This document shows, piece after piece, positions 62,840 through 64,000 of a stretch of DNA of 64,000 nt. This stretch comes from Shewanella sediminis HAW-EB3 (lineage in GTDB: Bacteria; Pseudomonadota; Gammaproteobacteria; Enterobacterales; Shewanellaceae). The stretch's first letter is position 1. Each line of letters begins with the position of its first letter. Below the pieces are notes generated by a model, which was not told the origin of the DNA, ran no database searches, and worked only from the letters and a program-made list of their open reading frames with translations. Where the stretch lies: assembly GCF_000018025.1 (NCBI RefSeq), contig NC_009831.1, positions 4,402,001-4,466,000 on the forward strand. The letters run 5' to 3'. The position numbers and the translations under genes were made by a program.

Positions 62840-63129
62840 CTGCTGCCACAATCGCCATCCTTGTTGTCATGCTCCTCGCGATCATTCGCTGCGTCGTGGG
62901 GCCAACGCTATACGATCGGATCCTGGCATTTAATATGTTTGGCACTAAAACGGTGCTACTGATCTCGATACTGGGCTTTTTGATGGGACGACCCGAGTTT
63001 CTCGATATTGCCCTGGTATACGCCCTGATCAACTTTATCAGTGTTATCGGCGTACTACGCTTTTCTGACTCAGTTGAGTTCAAGCACCCGCTTCAACAGC
63101 AACCATCATCTAAAGAGGGTAAACAATGA
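62833..63129 (+). CDS. mnhF: Mrp/Mnh antiporter subunit F
   Basis: A 98-residue protein with three membrane helices. IRCVVGPTLYDRILAFNMFG is the characteristic VxGPTxxDRxxA signature of MrpF, and GRPEFLDIALVYALINFIS is the third helix. It overlaps the E subunit by seven bases and the G subunit by four (ATGA), so the subunits are translationally coupled. It is an obligatory part of the antiporter complex in the inner membrane. Confidence 0.95.
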   Translation: MLTAATIAILVVMLLAIIRCVVGPTLYDRILAFNMFGTKTVLLISILGFLMGRPEFLDIALVYALINFISVIGVLRFSDSVEFKHPLQQQPSSKEGKQ

Positions 63130-63467
63130 ATCTCATACTCGAGATTGGCAGTGGCTTATGTTTGCTGCTCGGCTGTTTTCTCTGCCTATCCGGCGGCGTC
63201 GGCATCTTGCGCTTCCCTGATTTCTATACCCGCATGCACGCGGTAGGTGTCACCGACACCTTAGGTGCGGGGATGATACTCATTGGCCTGATGCTACAAA
63301 ATCCAGCGGGTTTGGTGCTACTTAAGTTGATGATGATTCTACTGTTCACCCTATTTATCAACCCTACAGCAAGTCATGCACTGGCCAAGGCTGCACTGCG
63401 TAACAACTTACAGCCCGTGCTTGACGACTCAAGCAACAAGGGAGGGGACAAGCCATCGAAACTTTAG
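63126..63467 (+). CDS. mnhG: Mrp/Mnh antiporter subunit G
   Basis: A 113-residue subunit with three membrane helices. GGVGILRFPDFYTRMHAVGV followed by TDTLGAGMILIGLML is the signature of MnhG (GxxRxPDxYxRxHAxxxxDTxG). The C-terminal tail (about 95-113) is hydrophilic. The start overlaps the F stop as ATGA. It belongs to the operon that continues with the DUF4040/MnhB-like gene. Confidence 0.95.
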   Translation: MNLILEIGSGLCLLLGCFLCLSGGVGILRFPDFYTRMHAVGVTDTLGAGMILIGLMLQNPAGLVLLKLMMILLFTLFINPTASHALAKAALRNNLQPVLDDSSNKGGDKPSKL

Positions 63468-64000
63468 TTAATGTCGTTCTATTAAGCTTTCTCGTCGTTA
63501 TTGCTATTGCCATTGTGCGGACCAAAGATCTGCTCGCCGTGGTGATGTTAACCGGGATCTACGGCTTACTCTCCGCGAGCTTCTTTGTTGTACTCGATGC
63601 CGTGGATGTGGCCTTTACCGAAGCCTCTGTAGGCGCGGGAATATCTGGCTTACTCATGCTGGCAGCTATCACCATGACAGGTCGCACCGAGGCCCCTAAA
63701 CGGCATAAACCTCTGCTGGCTCTATTAGTGGTATTTATCACTGGTGGCATGCTGATCTACGGCACCTTAGATATGCCCTACTTTGGCAGTTTCGACGCAC
63801 CGGTTCATCAACATGTTGCCCCTCGCTATATTAATGATTCTATGCAGGAGATCGGTGTTCCCAACATTGTCACTTCAGTACTGGCTAGCTACCGTGCCTT
63901 TGACACCTTAGGTGAGGTCGCCGTTATCTTTACTGCGGGTATTGGTGTGCTGTCACTGCTATCGCTGCCTCTACGCCGCAGGTCACTTCAATTAGGTGAG
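63455..64000 (+). CDS. DUF4040/MnhB-like antiporter subunit (partial, runs off the window)
   Basis: The frame reads IETLVNVVLLSFLVVIAIAI, then VRTKDLLAVVMLTGIYGLLS and TEASVGAGISGLLMLAAITM, which is the DUF4040 (MbhD-like) domain. Later comes SYRAFDTLGEVAVIFTAGIG, the start of an MnhB-like part. At least 182 residues are present and the gene continues beyond 64000. There is no ATG, GTG or TTG at the expected place; the best-placed initiation codon is ATC at 63455, seven bases after GGAGGGG. The next conventional start, a GTG near 63518, would delete the first membrane helix. It overlaps the end of mnhG by 13 bases. Confidence 0.85.
   Translation, partial: METLVNVVLLSFLVVIAIAIVRTKDLLAVVMLTGIYGLLSASFFVVLDAVDVAFTEASVGAGISGLLMLAAITMTGRTEAPKRHKPLLALLVVFITGGMLIYGTLDMPYFGSFDAPVHQHVAPRYINDSMQEIGVPNIVTSVLASYRAFDTLGEVAVIFTAGIGVLSLLSLPLRRRSLQLGE

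Noticed and set aside
1..64000. rRNA or tRNA genes, prophage or integrated plasmid
   Set aside because: No cloverleaf, rRNA core sequence, structural phage gene, integrase or replication gene was recognised anywhere in the window.

Overview
The window looks like chromosomal DNA of a marine gammaproteobacterium, most likely Shewanella or a close relative. This rests on family recognition, not on a search: a CXXCK-type ammonia-forming nitrite reductase (NrfA), a DUF3083 protein, a DUF1840 protein, a DUF465/YdcH protein, several secreted peptidases and TonB/FadL-type outer-membrane proteins, many c-di-GMP and cyclase signalling proteins, and short REP-like palindromes between genes. I see no rRNA, tRNA, CRISPR array or prophage.

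Layout. 0-5 kb: end of an unknown gene, a LysR regulator divergent from a crotonase, a radical-SAM protein, an exported NHL-repeat protein and an FMN-reductase-type flavoprotein. 5.3-10.3 kb: a tight four-gene signalling/envelope operon (GAF-HD-GYP, CHASE2-adenylate cyclase, SH3-like exported protein, M48 lipoprotein protease). 10.3-24.4 kb: a membrane diguanylate cyclase, a coiled-coil membrane protein, an exported lipase-like protein with thrombospondin-3 repeats, an AraC/GyrI-like regulator, YdcH, an SPFH protein, a small beta-barrel, a leucine-rich-repeat lipoprotein, a DUF1840 protein, an M13 lipoprotein peptidase and a FadL-like porin. 24.7-32 kb: an orphan molybdopterin oxidoreductase, a secreted trypsin-like protease and a TonB-dependent receptor behind a Fur box. 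32.1-35.0 kb: a compact three-gene operon encoding a calcineurin-type phosphoesterase, a PD-(D/E)XK-like nuclease and an RNase J-like beta-CASP hydrolase. 35.4-45 kb: a P-loop kinase-like protein, a TetR/old-yellow-enzyme pair sharing three palindromic operators, a class III aminotransferase, a DUF2325 protein behind a strong Fur box, an alpha/beta-hydrolase fused to a ClpP/crotonase-like domain, and an HDOD protein. 45-56 kb: several tandem-repeat tracts, a DUF3360 membrane protein, a DUF3083 protein, nrfA, a nucleoside phosphorylase, DUF3297, a PepT-like peptidase and a dCMP-deaminase-like enzyme. 56.2-61.2 kb: the accessory segment. It holds a single, strikingly AT-rich 1050-codon gene for an NLR-like protein (nucleoside-phosphorylase effector, NACHT ATPase, pentapeptide-like C-terminus), followed by a Y1/HUH transposase and several hundred bases of hairpin-rich non-coding DNA. 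61.8-64 kb: a small exported protein and the start of an Mrp-type Na+/H+ antiporter operon (E, F, G, then a DUF4040/MnhB-like gene that runs off the window).

How parts fit together. Most of the window is ordinary core genome with single-gene operons and bidirectional terminators. Two places look like real leads. One is the PNP-NACHT protein at 56.2 kb, which has the architecture of anti-phage NLR-type sensors with a nucleotide-destroying effector and sits beside a REP/IS200-type transposase. The other is the phosphoesterase / PD-(D/E)XK / beta-CASP operon at 32-35 kb, a set of three predicted nucleic-acid-processing enzymes whose combination I do not recognise as a named system. A third theme is extragenic repeats: two REP-type palindrome families, recurring degenerate tracts, and tandem repeats with units of 19, 53 and 181 bp.
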